A stretch of 64,000 bases of DNA from an uncultured Bacteriovoracaceae bacterium. Its GTDB lineage: Bacteria > Bdellovibrionota > Bacteriovoracia > Bacteriovoracales > Bacteriovoracaceae. A model generated the notes under the pieces. That model saw only the letters and a list, made by a program, of their open reading frames with translations, searched no databases and was not told the origin of the DNA. The stretch is from the NCBI GenBank assembly GCA_937952395.1, contig CALFYV010000090.1, positions 434,001 to 498,000 on the forward strand. The letters are read 5' to 3'. Position numbers and translations under genes: made by a program. Positions 32,368 to 40,390 of this stretch are shown one piece after another (position 1 is the first letter of the stretch; each line of letters opens with the position of its first letter).

Positions 32368-33369
32368 CTAGCTTGGAATGAGAGTATTTGCGCTACCGGA
32401 GGTGTCACCTTCGAGCTTGGCAGTGATTAGATTGAGGTTTCCGGCACCGACGAAATAAGCATATGCAGTTAATTCATCAGCATCCGTGGCACAAATTTGT
32501 GTGCAAGTAGCATTTACATTTGCAGTATTTTCACCTGCGGAATAAACCCATAAAGGGACAGTTGCTTTTATTTGCAAAGCGTTTACATTAATTAGGCCGC
32601 CCTCGCAAAATACACCAATAGTATCAACTGCTCCCTCTTCGGTCGTAATGTGCCCAATATCTGCTAATATATCATTTGCATCGTCAACGGCTACGATTCC
32701 GATGGCATTATCTGCTTGAAGGTCTATAGATGTCACCACAGCATGTATGTGACTACTGCCATCGTCACGAGTCCCTATAGCAGCAGCATATGATGGATTG
32801 GCTCCGGCTTTAACTCTAATATGTTGACAGTGAAATTCTAAGATGCCAGACGATCCATGGTTGACAACTCCACCAACACCATTGCTTTCTATTTCATCTA
32901 TATCAACATGAGAATCTCCACCAATGGCTACTCGTTGAACAGCGACTCCGGTTAATCCTCCATAAGCCGATAAATCTTCTAATCCTGTGTTGATTAGCCT
33001 GCCTATTTTTATTCTACTTTCATTGCCGACAATTACAGCGCCATGAACACAAGCAAACGGAGCATAAACATGCACATATTCAGGAGTAATAACATTGCCT
33101 ACATAAGGACCAGCGTCCAAACATACTATTGAATAATTATTTTGGGCACTAGGAACTGGGGAAAAGGAGGCTAGTGCATTAATAGCAGCACCAAATGTAG
33201 CAAAAGGGGTGAAAAAAGAGCGGCCATCATTATTATCATTTCCATTTTTGCCTACAAATACAATATTTCGGCCAAAATGTTTCAATAATGTAATATCAAC
33301 ATCTAATTTTTGAGTTGTGGGAATATCAACTGAACCGTTCCCTATGCCCGTAACACTTGAGGCTGTCAT
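32368..33369 (-). CDS. beta-helix tail-associated or receptor-binding protein
   Basis: The 333-residue product starts with a short linker (GIGNGSVDIPTTQKLDVDIT) followed by NIVFVGKNGNDNNDGRSFFTPF, then repeated V-x-V-x-G-N rungs typical of right-handed parallel beta-helices (pectate-lyase-like tailspikes). No signal peptide. CATAAATA lies five bases before the ATG, so a late and possibly leaderless transcript is predicted. A virion tail fibre or spike role is inferred. Confidence 0.65.
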   Translation of the reverse strand: MTASSVTGIGNGSVDIPTTQKLDVDITLLKHFGRNIVFVGKNGNDNNDGRSFFTPFATFGAAINALASFSPVPSAQNNYSIVCLDAGPYVGNVITPEYVHVYAPFACVHGAVIVGNESRIKIGRLINTGLEDLSAYGGLTGVAVQRVAIGGDSHVDIDEIESNGVGGVVNHGSSGILEFHCQHIRVKAGANPSYAAAIGTRDDGSSHIHAVVTSIDLQADNAIGIVAVDDANDILADIGHITTEEGAVDTIGVFCEGGLINVNALQIKATVPLWVYSAGENTANVNATCTQICATDADELTAYAYFVGAGNLNLITAKLEGDTSGSANTLIPS

Positions 33370-33373
33370 ATAT

Positions 33374-33381
33374 TATTTATG
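33374..33381 (-). promoter_or_regulatory. T4-like late promoter box
   Basis: CATAAATA on the minus strand, four bases before the ATG at 33369, with no ribosome site between. Same close spacing as at 3491. Confidence 0.55.
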
Positions 33382-33402
33382 TTTTTGGACATATAAATAT
33401 CA

Positions 33403-34323
33403 TTAGGCTTTGAAAAATCTGTCAGCATGGTAAAAATTAAACCCTAATCGTTTTGCAAAAGTCGCATCAGAAGTTTGATCTCCCACAAAAATGCATTCTT
33501 GGGAGTTTAATTTATATTTTTCTATCAAAAGCACCCCAAGAGCACTTTGTGGCTTCCTGCAATAACAGTTGGGAGGGTTACTTTTATGAGGACAGAAATA
33601 GAAATCAATATTCGCCCCCAACAATTCATTGGTTCGCTCAAAACAAGCTTTAGCGTCTTCTATTCTTAAATTGCCTTTATGGATTCCAGACTGATTGGAT
33701 ACCCCTAGTAGGATATATCCTGCATCTTGGTATTGTTTAATTTTTTTAACACGATTTGGAAGAATCCTTACTTCACTTGGATTACAAGGATAACCAAATT
33801 CCCCAGTATTATATCTTAATGTATCATCATAGTCCAGAATAAGTGCTTTGTTTTCATAGTTTAAACTTTGCCTTTGAAATTTTACTTTTTCAACAGAGGT
33901 GAAACCTTCGCTAAGACTCGGTGGATTATGATTTTTACGATAACGAAATAATGCCGCAACAGGAAAGATATTAATATCATTTGCTTCTCTAGTTAATTCG
34001 GCGGTAAAAAAGATTTGTTTGTGACTTTTCCACATCCTATGGAGAGCGTTTATTTGTGATTCTTCAATACTTGTGTCTACATGGATGCATTTAATATCAT
34101 CGCATAATTCAATATAAGGACGACGACTTTCTGCGGTTGGAAAGTTATTTTCAACAACCACGTTGGCACCAACATCCATCGCATGCTTGAATTTTGAAAG
34201 AAGATCAACCAGCTTGCCATTTTCATGACGATTTAAATGGATGTACCCCTGATTAATATAATCTTGAGCTACAGTTGTTTTGCCACTAGCCGGGGCACCG
34301 CATATCATTATCACTTTGGCCAT
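33403..34323 (-). CDS. polynucleotide kinase-phosphatase
   Basis: The 306-residue bifunctional enzyme has an N-terminal P-loop kinase (GAPASGKT, residues 9-16; then a lid near residue 110) and a C-terminal HAD phosphatase: LILDYDDTLRYN (motif I), LLGVSNQSGIHKG (motif II), a zinc loop FCPHKSNPPNCYCRKP, and FVGDQTSDATFAK (motif III). The zinc loop resembles PNKP/GmhB-type phosphatases. It would prepare RNA or DNA ends for the three ligases in the window, as T4 PseT does. The palindrome AGGATATATCCT occurs at 33710. Confidence 0.85.
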   Translation of the reverse strand: MAKVIMICGAPASGKTTVAQDYINQGYIHLNRHENGKLVDLLSKFKHAMDVGANVVVENNFPTAESRRPYIELCDDIKCIHVDTSIEESQINALHRMWKSHKQIFFTAELTREANDINIFPVAALFRYRKNHNPPSLSEGFTSVEKVKFQRQSLNYENKALILDYDDTLRYNTGEFGYPCNPSEVRILPNRVKKIKQYQDAGYILLGVSNQSGIHKGNLRIEDAKACFERTNELLGANIDFYFCPHKSNPPNCYCRKPQSALGVLLIEKYKLNSQECIFVGDQTSDATFAKRLGFNFYHADRFFKA

Positions 34324-34335
34324 ATTTTACTTCCT

Positions 34336-35388
34336 TTAGAAGTCGCCTTGGAATTCAGCTAACTTTTTCAGTTCCATATCAATAATTTTGAGAGCTACTT
34401 GTGTTTGCAAGCTAGGAGGAGAATTGATATGTTTGTCGAACACTGCACGTTGATCAGGGTCTAAATTATCGATTTCCAAATTTTTCCTTGTTTGATCCAT
34501 AATTGTCATTATATTTTGGTGATGTGCTACTCCCAATTCTTGCAACAATTCTTCAACAACATTAAGTTGTGAATAAACAGTTTTATAATAAAAACAAGTT
34601 GCCAGGGCTTCTGGAAAAGTCTCGGGCAATTTAATGAATCTTCCTTTATAAAAGACGGTAGAATGACCAGATTCGATCCGTTTGTGGATTAGATTATTAA
34701 AAGTCTCTAATTCTTTTCTTTCTTGTAGAATTCGTGGATATTCTGTCGTCCCAAGCAAGCCAAATACCAAAACAAGAGTGGCGGGCCAAGTTCCCCAATA
34801 CATAAACAGCCCAATGCCTAGTATTGGAATACAAAACATCGAAAAATAATGAGCAAATTTTGCCGCTTTAAATGGACAAGAAATATTTAATCCAACCAAT
34901 GATCTCAAAAGTCTGCCACCGTCTAAAGGAAACACAGGCAACAAATTAAAGGCCAATAAAATAACATTAACCTCGAACAAAAAGATTAAAAGAACGTTCT
35001 CAGGGAAAATTTTTACAAAAGGCAAAAGAATCATCGCTGAAATGAAATTAACTAACGGACCACATAATGTAATCCAAAATTCAGCTTTTGGATTATCATA
35101 GGACAAGGGCACCTCTGCCGCACCGCCAAAAATAAACAATGTTATTTTTTTACAAGGATAACCAAAAACACTGCCTGCGATGGCGTGACCGTATTCATGA
35201 AGAACTACCGTTAATACCAACATTCCAATTACAAAAAGAAGGACAAGAGCGGGCTTAACACCACTGCTGGCGAGCGATAAATAAAAAAGTGCTAACGTTG
35301 TAAATGTTAAGCTAGCATGAATGTATAATGGCACCTTGAAAAATGTGCCAATTTTAATCGGGTTAAGCATTACATGGAAAATATTCAT
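34336..35388 (-). CDS. site-2 protease (M50 family) membrane peptidase
   Basis: A 350-residue multi-pass membrane protease. VVLHEYGHAIAG gives HExxH at residues ~64-68, and LPVFPLDGGRLLRSLVG gives the third zinc ligand (D-G-G-R form of N-P-D-G). Six or more hydrophobic segments occur in the first 210 residues; a soluble C-terminal tail follows. Such proteases cleave anti-sigma factors or membrane regulators. First base overlaps the ABC ATPase stop, making it part of the transporter operon. Very rare in phages. Confidence 0.85.
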   Translation of the reverse strand: MNIFHVMLNPIKIGTFFKVPLYIHASLTFTTLALFYLSLASSGVKPALVLLFVIGMLVLTVVLHEYGHAIAGSVFGYPCKKITLFIFGGAAEVPLSYDNPKAEFWITLCGPLVNFISAMILLPFVKIFPENVLLIFLFEVNVILLAFNLLPVFPLDGGRLLRSLVGLNISCPFKAAKFAHYFSMFCIPILGIGLFMYWGTWPATLVLVFGLLGTTEYPRILQERKELETFNNLIHKRIESGHSTVFYKGRFIKLPETFPEALATCFYYKTVYSQLNVVEELLQELGVAHHQNIMTIMDQTRKNLEIDNLDPDQRAVFDKHINSPPSLQTQVALKIIDMELKKLAEFQGDF

Positions 35389-36218
35389 TATTTTTCATTA
35401 AACACAATACTTCGTATTGCGTCTTTTTGCTCCTTAAATAAAGTAAAATCCCTAGCAGAATTGGCGTCCCATGCCGTTGCAGGCTCATCATAAACAATGG
35501 TGGCGCCTTTTTCCCCTTGTGCATGATATTGGGAAAGACCAATAATTCTATCAGAAAGATAAATTGCCTCGTTAAGTTCGTGAGTAACAATTAACACAGT
35601 GTAAGGAGGATGTTCACCTTTTTCTTGTGCTATTTGATTTTCTTTATGAAGGCTTAACATTAAATCTTGAAGGTCTTCACGAGTGGCTTCATCAAGAGCC
35701 CCAAAAGGCTCATCCAATAACAAAAGTTTAGGTTTCATAATCATTGCCTGTGCCAGCGCAACTCTCTGTCGCTGTCCACCAGACAATTGATTTGGATATT
35801 GATCGGCAACCACTGCCAATCCGACTCTTTCTAACATCTGATGGGATTGTTCTAAATGTGTTTTTCTTAGTTTTTTCCAAGAAAAAGGACGCAACAGTCG
35901 GTAGGGCAAAGAAGTTTGATCTTGTTCTAGACCAAAAGCTACATTGTTTACGGAAGTCATGAAATCATATAGAGAATAATGTTGATATACGATTCCTATG
36001 TTTCTAGAAGGACGAGTAATTTTTATGTTTGTAGCATATATTTCGCCTTCTTTAGCAGGATGGGTTCCCAGAATAGCCTTGAGCAATGTGCTTTTGCCGC
36101 ACCCTGAAGGTCCAACTACAGACACAAATTGACCTTGTGGAATGGACAAATTAACATTCCACAAAACTCTTTTAGAGCCAAAAAAGTGTCCAACCTGTTT
36201 TGCGTCTAATGCATACAT
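35388..36218 (-). CDS. ABC transporter ATP-binding protein (NitT/TauT-like)
   Basis: The 276-residue ATPase has Walker A GPSGCGKS (36-43), Q-loop YQHYSLYDF, signature LSGGQRQRV, Walker B LLLLDEPFGALDE and H-loop LIVTHELNEA. This form matches the nitrate/taurine/sulfonate importer subfamily. It pairs with the permease at 36554 and binding protein at 38145. The 51-residue membrane gene ends inside its first codons. It should power import across the inner membrane. Confidence 0.9.
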   Translation of the reverse strand: MYALDAKQVGHFFGSKRVLWNVNLSIPQGQFVSVVGPSGCGKSTLLKAILGTHPAKEGEIYATNIKITRPSRNIGIVYQHYSLYDFMTSVNNVAFGLEQDQTSLPYRLLRPFSWKKLRKTHLEQSHQMLERVGLAVVADQYPNQLSGGQRQRVALAQAMIMKPKLLLLDEPFGALDEATREDLQDLMLSLHKENQIAQEKGEHPPYTVLIVTHELNEAIYLSDRIIGLSQYHAQGEKGATIVYDEPATAWDANSARDFTLFKEQKDAIRSIVFNEK

Positions 36219-36361
36219 AGTTTAAACAAAGTGTAAAATATATAAAGAATAAAAGTTCCGAAAAGAAACCCTTCTAAAGCTGCGAAGGTCGCTGTTGTTC
36301 TTGTTTTAGCTATAAAATCCAATTCACTTTGAGTATCGTCTTGCATATCGTGGGTTGACAT
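36206..36361 (-). CDS. 51-residue single-pass membrane protein
   Basis: ATG 36361, TAG 36206. The product starts MSTHDMQDDTQSELDF and has one hydrophobic helix (ALEGFLFGTFILYIFYTLF) at residues ~29-47. It overlaps the 3' end of the gene at 36324 in another frame and the first codons of the ATPase. An alternative start is the ATG six codons in. Probably a small transporter-associated or regulatory peptide. Confidence 0.6.
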   Translation of the reverse strand: MSTHDMQDDTQSELDFIAKTRTTATFAALEGFLFGTFILYIFYTLFKLCMH

Positions 36362-36554
36362 GATCACAATATTCCTCGCAATCCAATTCGCTTCTAAATG
36401 GTCCTAAAACCCATGTTGAATATGTATTGGGTCGCTTATAAGTCACCACTTTAGCCCAGTACAAGCCATCGTAAACAGCCCAAATTTTGGGTTGTTTTCT
36501 ATTTTTCCATGCTTTGGTTAAACGAGCAAGCCAATTTTTAAATTTAATACACAT
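36324..36554 (-). CDS. hypothetical basic protein
   Basis: A 76-residue protein rich in lysine, arginine and tryptophan (WLARLTKAWKNRKQPKIW). It shares its first base with the stop of the permease gene. Unknown. Confidence 0.6.
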   Translation of the reverse strand: MCIKFKNWLARLTKAWKNRKQPKIWAVYDGLYWAKVVTYKRPNTYSTWVLGPFRSELDCEEYCDHVNPRYARRYSK

Positions 36555-37357
36555 TATTTTCTAATATCAAACCAAGGACAATACCATTTTCTAAATGTCA
36601 ACAGTGCCCAATCTACAATCCAACCAAATATTCCCAAAATAATTAAATATGAATATACAACATTCATATTCAACAAACGAGATTGGATTCTAAGTCTATA
36701 ACCAAACCCCACATCTGCTGTGGCCCACTCAGCCGCAATCAAAAACACCAAAGCAGGGCCAATTGCCAATCGAATGTTTTCTATAATTCTTGGAAAGATT
36801 TGAGCAACTATGACTTCCCAAATGACTTCAAAACTAGAAGCTCCAAGCGTATAGGCTTTGTTAATAGCATGATCTGTAACATCGTCTCGGACAGAACCAT
36901 AAATAGCCATTGCCAGGGCAGGAGTAATTCCAAATGCAATCATGGCCGTATACATTTTTAATTCTGTTCCAAACAATACAAAATACACAGCCAACATAGC
37001 TGTTGGAGGAATTTTGCCCAGAAAGGAAACAGGAAGTTTAAACAAGAACTCTACAGGAGGATGAACGCCCATTCCAAGGCCAATAAAGAAAGATAAGGAA
37101 ATTCCTATTACAAGTCCCCAAAACAATCTAACACCTGTTGCTTCGGAATCTTTAATCAGCCAATTTTCCCCTGCGGAGTCTGTCCCAATGAGTTTTTTTC
37201 CACCTTCAACAAATTGAGAAAAATTAGGGATAGTAGTGTCTTTAGGATTAACCTTGTGTTGACGATGAGATAAATAAGAATAAAATCCCACCAACAAAGC
37301 AATAGAAATTACCATATAGATAATTTCCATTTTTCGAGAAATAGGCTTGCGTATCAT
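36554..37357 (-). CDS. ABC transporter permease (NitT/TauT-like)
   Basis: A 267-residue inner-membrane permease. One N-terminal helix, then about five more. The EAA cytoplasmic loop reads TLGASSFEVIWEVIVAQIFP, which docks to the ATPase, followed by ENIRLAIGPALVFLIAAEW, typical of the SsuC/TauC/NrtB group. It makes a complete importer with the ATPase at 35388 and the binding protein at 38145. Confidence 0.88.
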   Translation of the reverse strand: MIRKPISRKMEIIYMVISIALLVGFYSYLSHRQHKVNPKDTTIPNFSQFVEGGKKLIGTDSAGENWLIKDSEATGVRLFWGLVIGISLSFFIGLGMGVHPPVEFLFKLPVSFLGKIPPTAMLAVYFVLFGTELKMYTAMIAFGITPALAMAIYGSVRDDVTDHAINKAYTLGASSFEVIWEVIVAQIFPRIIENIRLAIGPALVFLIAAEWATADVGFGYRLRIQSRLLNMNVVYSYLIILGIFGWIVDWALLTFRKWYCPWFDIRK

Positions 37358-37557
37358 TGCAATTTCTTCAACAAATTAACCAATTGTCGTTTGGACAATG
37401 TTAGATACCATTCCTCAGGAAACGGAAGCTCAGTCACTTCCGCTGTGTCCCCCATTTGGTTTTCATACGAATATTTAGAAACAAAAAAAGATAGACGATC
37501 CTTCTTGTAATACCAAGAGAGGATCGGAAAATTCGTCGGTGGCTGATATTGTGGCAA
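37354..37557 (-). CDS. hypothetical protein
   Basis: A 67-residue soluble protein (WYYKKDRLSFFVSKYSYEN) overlapping the permease start by four bases. Not recognised. Confidence 0.55.
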   Translation of the reverse strand: MPQYQPPTNFPILSWYYKKDRLSFFVSKYSYENQMGDTAEVTELPFPEEWYLTLSKRQLVNLLKKLQ

Positions 37558-37566
37558 TTACATGAA

Positions 37567-37830
37567 TCATTTTGAATGACCAACTTTAAAACCCATGTCG
37601 TATATTTCTTGAGCCGTAATACTTTTAATTTTTTCTAAGGGGATGCTTGCGATTACATTCGCATTGTCCCAATGAGCACTAGGAGGAGTAGGCATTGGGG
37701 CTCCAACTTGCATTCGGCAATAGACAAAGAAATATGGAAAAGCATTTTTATCAAAACTATCAAGATTAACAGGAACTTTAATTCCAGCCCTCTCGGCAGG
37801 TGACACCAACATACTAGGAAATACAAGCAT
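37567..37830 (-). CDS. hypothetical protein
   Basis: An 87-residue protein with a beta-like start and a C-terminal KIKSITAQEIYDMGFKVG helix. Part of the same operon. Unknown. Confidence 0.55.
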   Translation of the reverse strand: MLVFPSMLVSPAERAGIKVPVNLDSFDKNAFPYFFVYCRMQVGAPMPTPPSAHWDNANVIASIPLEKIKSITAQEIYDMGFKVGHSK

Positions 37831-37844
37831 AGTTATTCTTTCAT

Positions 37845-38042
37845 CTATTTAAATAGTTCTTCAGTTGGAACGCATACACCAATACCAGCAGGATCGTTAG
37901 CGAGGGTTTTTTGTCGTTCTTTAAGTTTCTTTTCGTAGGCTTTTTGAATTTCTTCTTTCATTTGCGTTGCAATTCGCTCTGCCAGGAAGGGTAAGACAGC
38001 ATAGCTTAATTCATCGAATGGACTTTTTTTTTGATCTATCAT
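37845..38042 (-). CDS. small helical protein
   Basis: A 65-residue, charged helical protein (AERIATQMKEEIQKAYEKKL). First gene after the sigma70-like promoter at 38059-38087. GAGGTG before its ATG. Unknown. Confidence 0.6.
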   Translation of the reverse strand: MIDQKKSPFDELSYAVLPFLAERIATQMKEEIQKAYEKKLKERQKTLANDPAGIGVCVPTEELFK

Positions 38043-38058
38043 GATAACACCTCAAAAC

Positions 38059-38087
38059 AGTATACATTGAATTGCCAGGCTTGTAAA
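38059..38087 (-). promoter_or_regulatory. sigma70-type promoter
   Basis: TTTACA (38087-38082), 17-nt spacer, TATACT (38064-38059) on the minus strand, driving 37845 and the transporter genes behind it. Confidence 0.8.
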
Positions 38088-38088
38088 C

Positions 38089-38130
38089 GCAAACTGGCTG
38101 CGCAGGTCAAAGCCCACACAGCCAGTTTGC
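38089..38130 (-). terminator. 12-bp hairpin downstream of the binding-protein gene
   Basis: GCAAACTGGCTG (38089-38100) pairs with CAGCCAGTTTGC (38119-38130). It sits just after the binding-protein stop and directly before the promoter at 38059-38087. No long T-run follows, so it may be a weak terminator or mRNA-stabilising hairpin that separates abundant binding protein from the membrane genes. Confidence 0.6.
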
Positions 38131-38144
38131 ATCGAGGAGAATTT

Positions 38145-39191
38145 CTACTTCACCTTCTCAAGATATTTGGTTGTAAAGTTCAATGAAGCTCCATCATCAT
38201 TAAATCCAACGCTAGGCTTGCCATCCACAATTTCCTGAGAAACACAAAAGTCTACTACAAGCGGCGTAGTTTCGTTACGAAACTTAGGATCGTTGAACAA
38301 CGTCAAAGCCTTTTCAGGCGTATCATAAAAACGAGTTTGTTCAACAACGATTTCCATGTCTTCCAGACCAAGACTGCTAAACTTTTCACCAATTGCCACC
38401 AAAGTTTCGTCATGAGTTTCGGGATTGGCAATCAGCTTGTTAACTTCATAAAAAGCATCCAAAACAGCACAAGCAAAAGCTTCGCCACCGGGCTTATTGA
38501 GAGAATCCTTTCCCATAACAATGCAATCAACAACTTCTTCAGGAATGACATCAGAACTAAACAAAACCTTACTATCATCACGGGTTCGCAAGGTTTGCAA
38601 TACAAAAGGATTCCAAACCATAATGGAAACAATTCCATCTTGATTGGTCTGCATTGCTTGGGCAGCGGTGCCGGGGTCCATGTTCTTGAAAACAAAATCT
38701 TTTGGATCAAAATTATTTTTTTCAAGAACACGATTGAAAACATAGCGACTAACAGACTTATCTAGCCCATAGGTGCCCACCTTCTTCAAGTTTTCAATGG
38801 AATCAATGCCCCCCACTACAATACAAGCATCGGCACCAACACTAGTGCTAGTAGGCCCAATGATAACCGAATCCCGACTTTGGCCAGGAGCAAGTGAATC
38901 TAAAGAAGTCAAACAAGCAGCATCAACTGCATTGTTTCCATAAAGAGTAATACAGGTATCATAATCTGCTTGCTTCAAAACAATATCAACATTCCATTTC
39001 TTTTCAATAGGACCAAGTTGGCCTGCATCTCCATCGATAATGCCCTTGGCATCGGCTACGCCGAACGTACTCCAACTGGGGTATTCATTCCAACATAAAG
39101 AGAATGTTGGAACCTCATTATTTGAAACTTGTCCTCGGCTACAACCCAAACAGATCGCCAACAAACTCATTGTCAAAAAGAATTTTCTCAT
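38145..39191 (-). CDS. ABC transporter substrate-binding lipoprotein (NMT1/TauA-like)
   Basis: A 348-residue protein with a lipoprotein signal (FFLTMSLLAICLGC). The mature part has the layout of periplasmic binding proteins of the nitrate/taurine/thiamine-precursor group: WNEYPSWSTFGVADAKGII, a D-A-A-C hinge region and a closing FTTKYLEK. The ligand cannot be inferred. GAGGTG precedes the ATG; a 14-bp palindrome lies 50 bases upstream. Confidence 0.85.
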   Translation of the reverse strand: MRKFFLTMSLLAICLGCSRGQVSNNEVPTFSLCWNEYPSWSTFGVADAKGIIDGDAGQLGPIEKKWNVDIVLKQADYDTCITLYGNNAVDAACLTSLDSLAPGQSRDSVIIGPTSTSVGADACIVVGGIDSIENLKKVGTYGLDKSVSRYVFNRVLEKNNFDPKDFVFKNMDPGTAAQAMQTNQDGIVSIMVWNPFVLQTLRTRDDSKVLFSSDVIPEEVVDCIVMGKDSLNKPGGEAFACAVLDAFYEVNKLIANPETHDETLVAIGEKFSSLGLEDMEIVVEQTRFYDTPEKALTLFNDPKFRNETTPLVVDFCVSQEIVDGKPSVGFNDDGASLNFTTKYLEKVK

Positions 39192-39240
39192 GCTTTCACC
39201 TCAAAAAATAACTACCTTTTTCAAAACTCACAACTTCTTT

Positions 39241-39271
39241 TTTACAAAGATCGGCAACCGATCTTTGTAAA
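39241..39271. promoter_or_regulatory. 14-bp perfect palindrome upstream of binding-protein gene
   Basis: TTTACAAAGATCGG (39241-39254), three bases, then its exact complement (39258-39271). It may be an operator for a regulator controlling the transport genes or a hairpin ending the upstream transcript. No T-run follows on the minus strand. TTTACA at its minus-strand edge could also serve as a promoter box. Confidence 0.6.
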
Positions 39272-39302
39272 GAACAATGACAGTCCGTGATGGAGAATTT
39301 TT

Positions 39303-39902
39303 TTACACCAAAAATCCAACCTTACCAGCGCCAACGCTGTCGGCTTTCGGGTTTCTATAGACAATTACGCTTGAAAGTGGGTGATTATTTTTTCTTTTTG
39401 CACGATATAAAAGCTTATCGTCTAATGATAACTCACAATACTTCTTATATTTGCCCTCATGAGTCAGAAGCTTATGCTCGGGGTCTAAGAGCACTGTCCC
39501 GCTAGGCCAGCCGGGCGTTCGATGTATTTGAAACAACTTTTGATTTTCTTTAAGCTTCTTAAGACCAACCTGAAACACATTTACTTTATCATAATATCCA
39601 AAATGGTCCCTAAAATTATTTACTTTATCATAATGTCCAATAGCAATTATTCTAGAACCATCACAAGAAATAAATACACCAGCATTAAAAGCCCAATGGC
39701 GAATATACTGCCAATGCGTGTCAAAAATATCATGTTTCTTCCAAATAGATTCAGTTTTTGAATCAATCTTCCAAGCCTGTATAACTAGGCAATCCTCGCC
39801 ATGCTCCTGTTTATTTTCAAACTTAGGCAGAGCCGGAATAAATGAGATAGCAGATAAAGCCGCCGTAGTTTTCAAAAATTCACGACGAGTGGAATGGTTC
39901 AT
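39303..39902 (-). CDS. Tat-exported protein A
   Basis: The 199-residue product begins MNHSTRREFLKTTAALSAI, with the twin-arginine motif T-R-R-E-F-L-K and a hydrophobic stretch ending in an alanine-rich region. Tat signals export folded, often cofactor-containing proteins. The mature part is beta-rich (CDGSRIIAIGHYDKVN, VLLDPEHKLLTHEGKYKKY) and unrecognised. The ATG at 39902 follows AAGGA and is chosen over an upstream codon. A Tat signal in a phage gene is highly unusual. Confidence 0.7.
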   Translation of the reverse strand: MNHSTRREFLKTTAALSAISFIPALPKFENKQEHGEDCLVIQAWKIDSKTESIWKKHDIFDTHWQYIRHWAFNAGVFISCDGSRIIAIGHYDKVNNFRDHFGYYDKVNVFQVGLKKLKENQKLFQIHRTPGWPSGTVLLDPEHKLLTHEGKYKKYCELSLDDKLLYRAKRKNNHPLSSVIVYRNPKADSVGAGKVGFLV

Positions 39903-39904
39903 TG

Positions 39905-40390
39905 TTATTTCCTTATCGTAAGAACTTTTTCTTTGCAAACAAAGATTTGATTGGCAGGGTTAGTTACTTCTTTTTCAATATGAAAAAAAGTGTTAAGTTT
40001 CAAATTTTTGATGGGTTGCCATTTTCTGTAAATCCCAAGTATTTCTTGAGCTTCAAACAATACCATCGGACTGTGTGTTACTAAATCCCATTTTTTGTAA
40101 AAATCTAATATTTTTTCTTGGAATTTAAATGGGAATAAAATTAAAATATCAGTGCGACTTGCATGATAAAGATTGTTTTTTAAATAAAAATGTTTGGTTT
40201 GCTGTGTTGTGATTTTGAAATCTTTATGATTTCTCTTTACATCATTTTCCCATTCGTCGTTAAGTTCATAAGGAAAATTTATATCATCTAAAGCTTGAAC
40301 AACAACCCCTTGGTCCCAAACATTGGGTTTCCAAAGAGGGGCTGCTGTAAAAGCAACGCCATATTTGACAAGTTGGCGACGAGAAATCAT
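39905..40390 (-). CDS. Tat-exported protein B
   Basis: The 161-residue product begins MISRRQLVKYGVAFTAAPLW with S-R-R-Q-L-V-K, a second twin-arginine signal. The mature part (WENDVKRNHKDFKITTQQTK, LILFPFKFQEKILDF) is unrecognised. The ATG overlaps the preceding TAA (TAATG). Together with protein A it suggests that two folded proteins are sent to the periplasm. Confidence 0.65.
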   Translation of the reverse strand: MISRRQLVKYGVAFTAAPLWKPNVWDQGVVVQALDDINFPYELNDEWENDVKRNHKDFKITTQQTKHFYLKNNLYHASRTDILILFPFKFQEKILDFYKKWDLVTHSPMVLFEAQEILGIYRKWQPIKNLKLNTFFHIEKEVTNPANQIFVCKEKVLTIRK

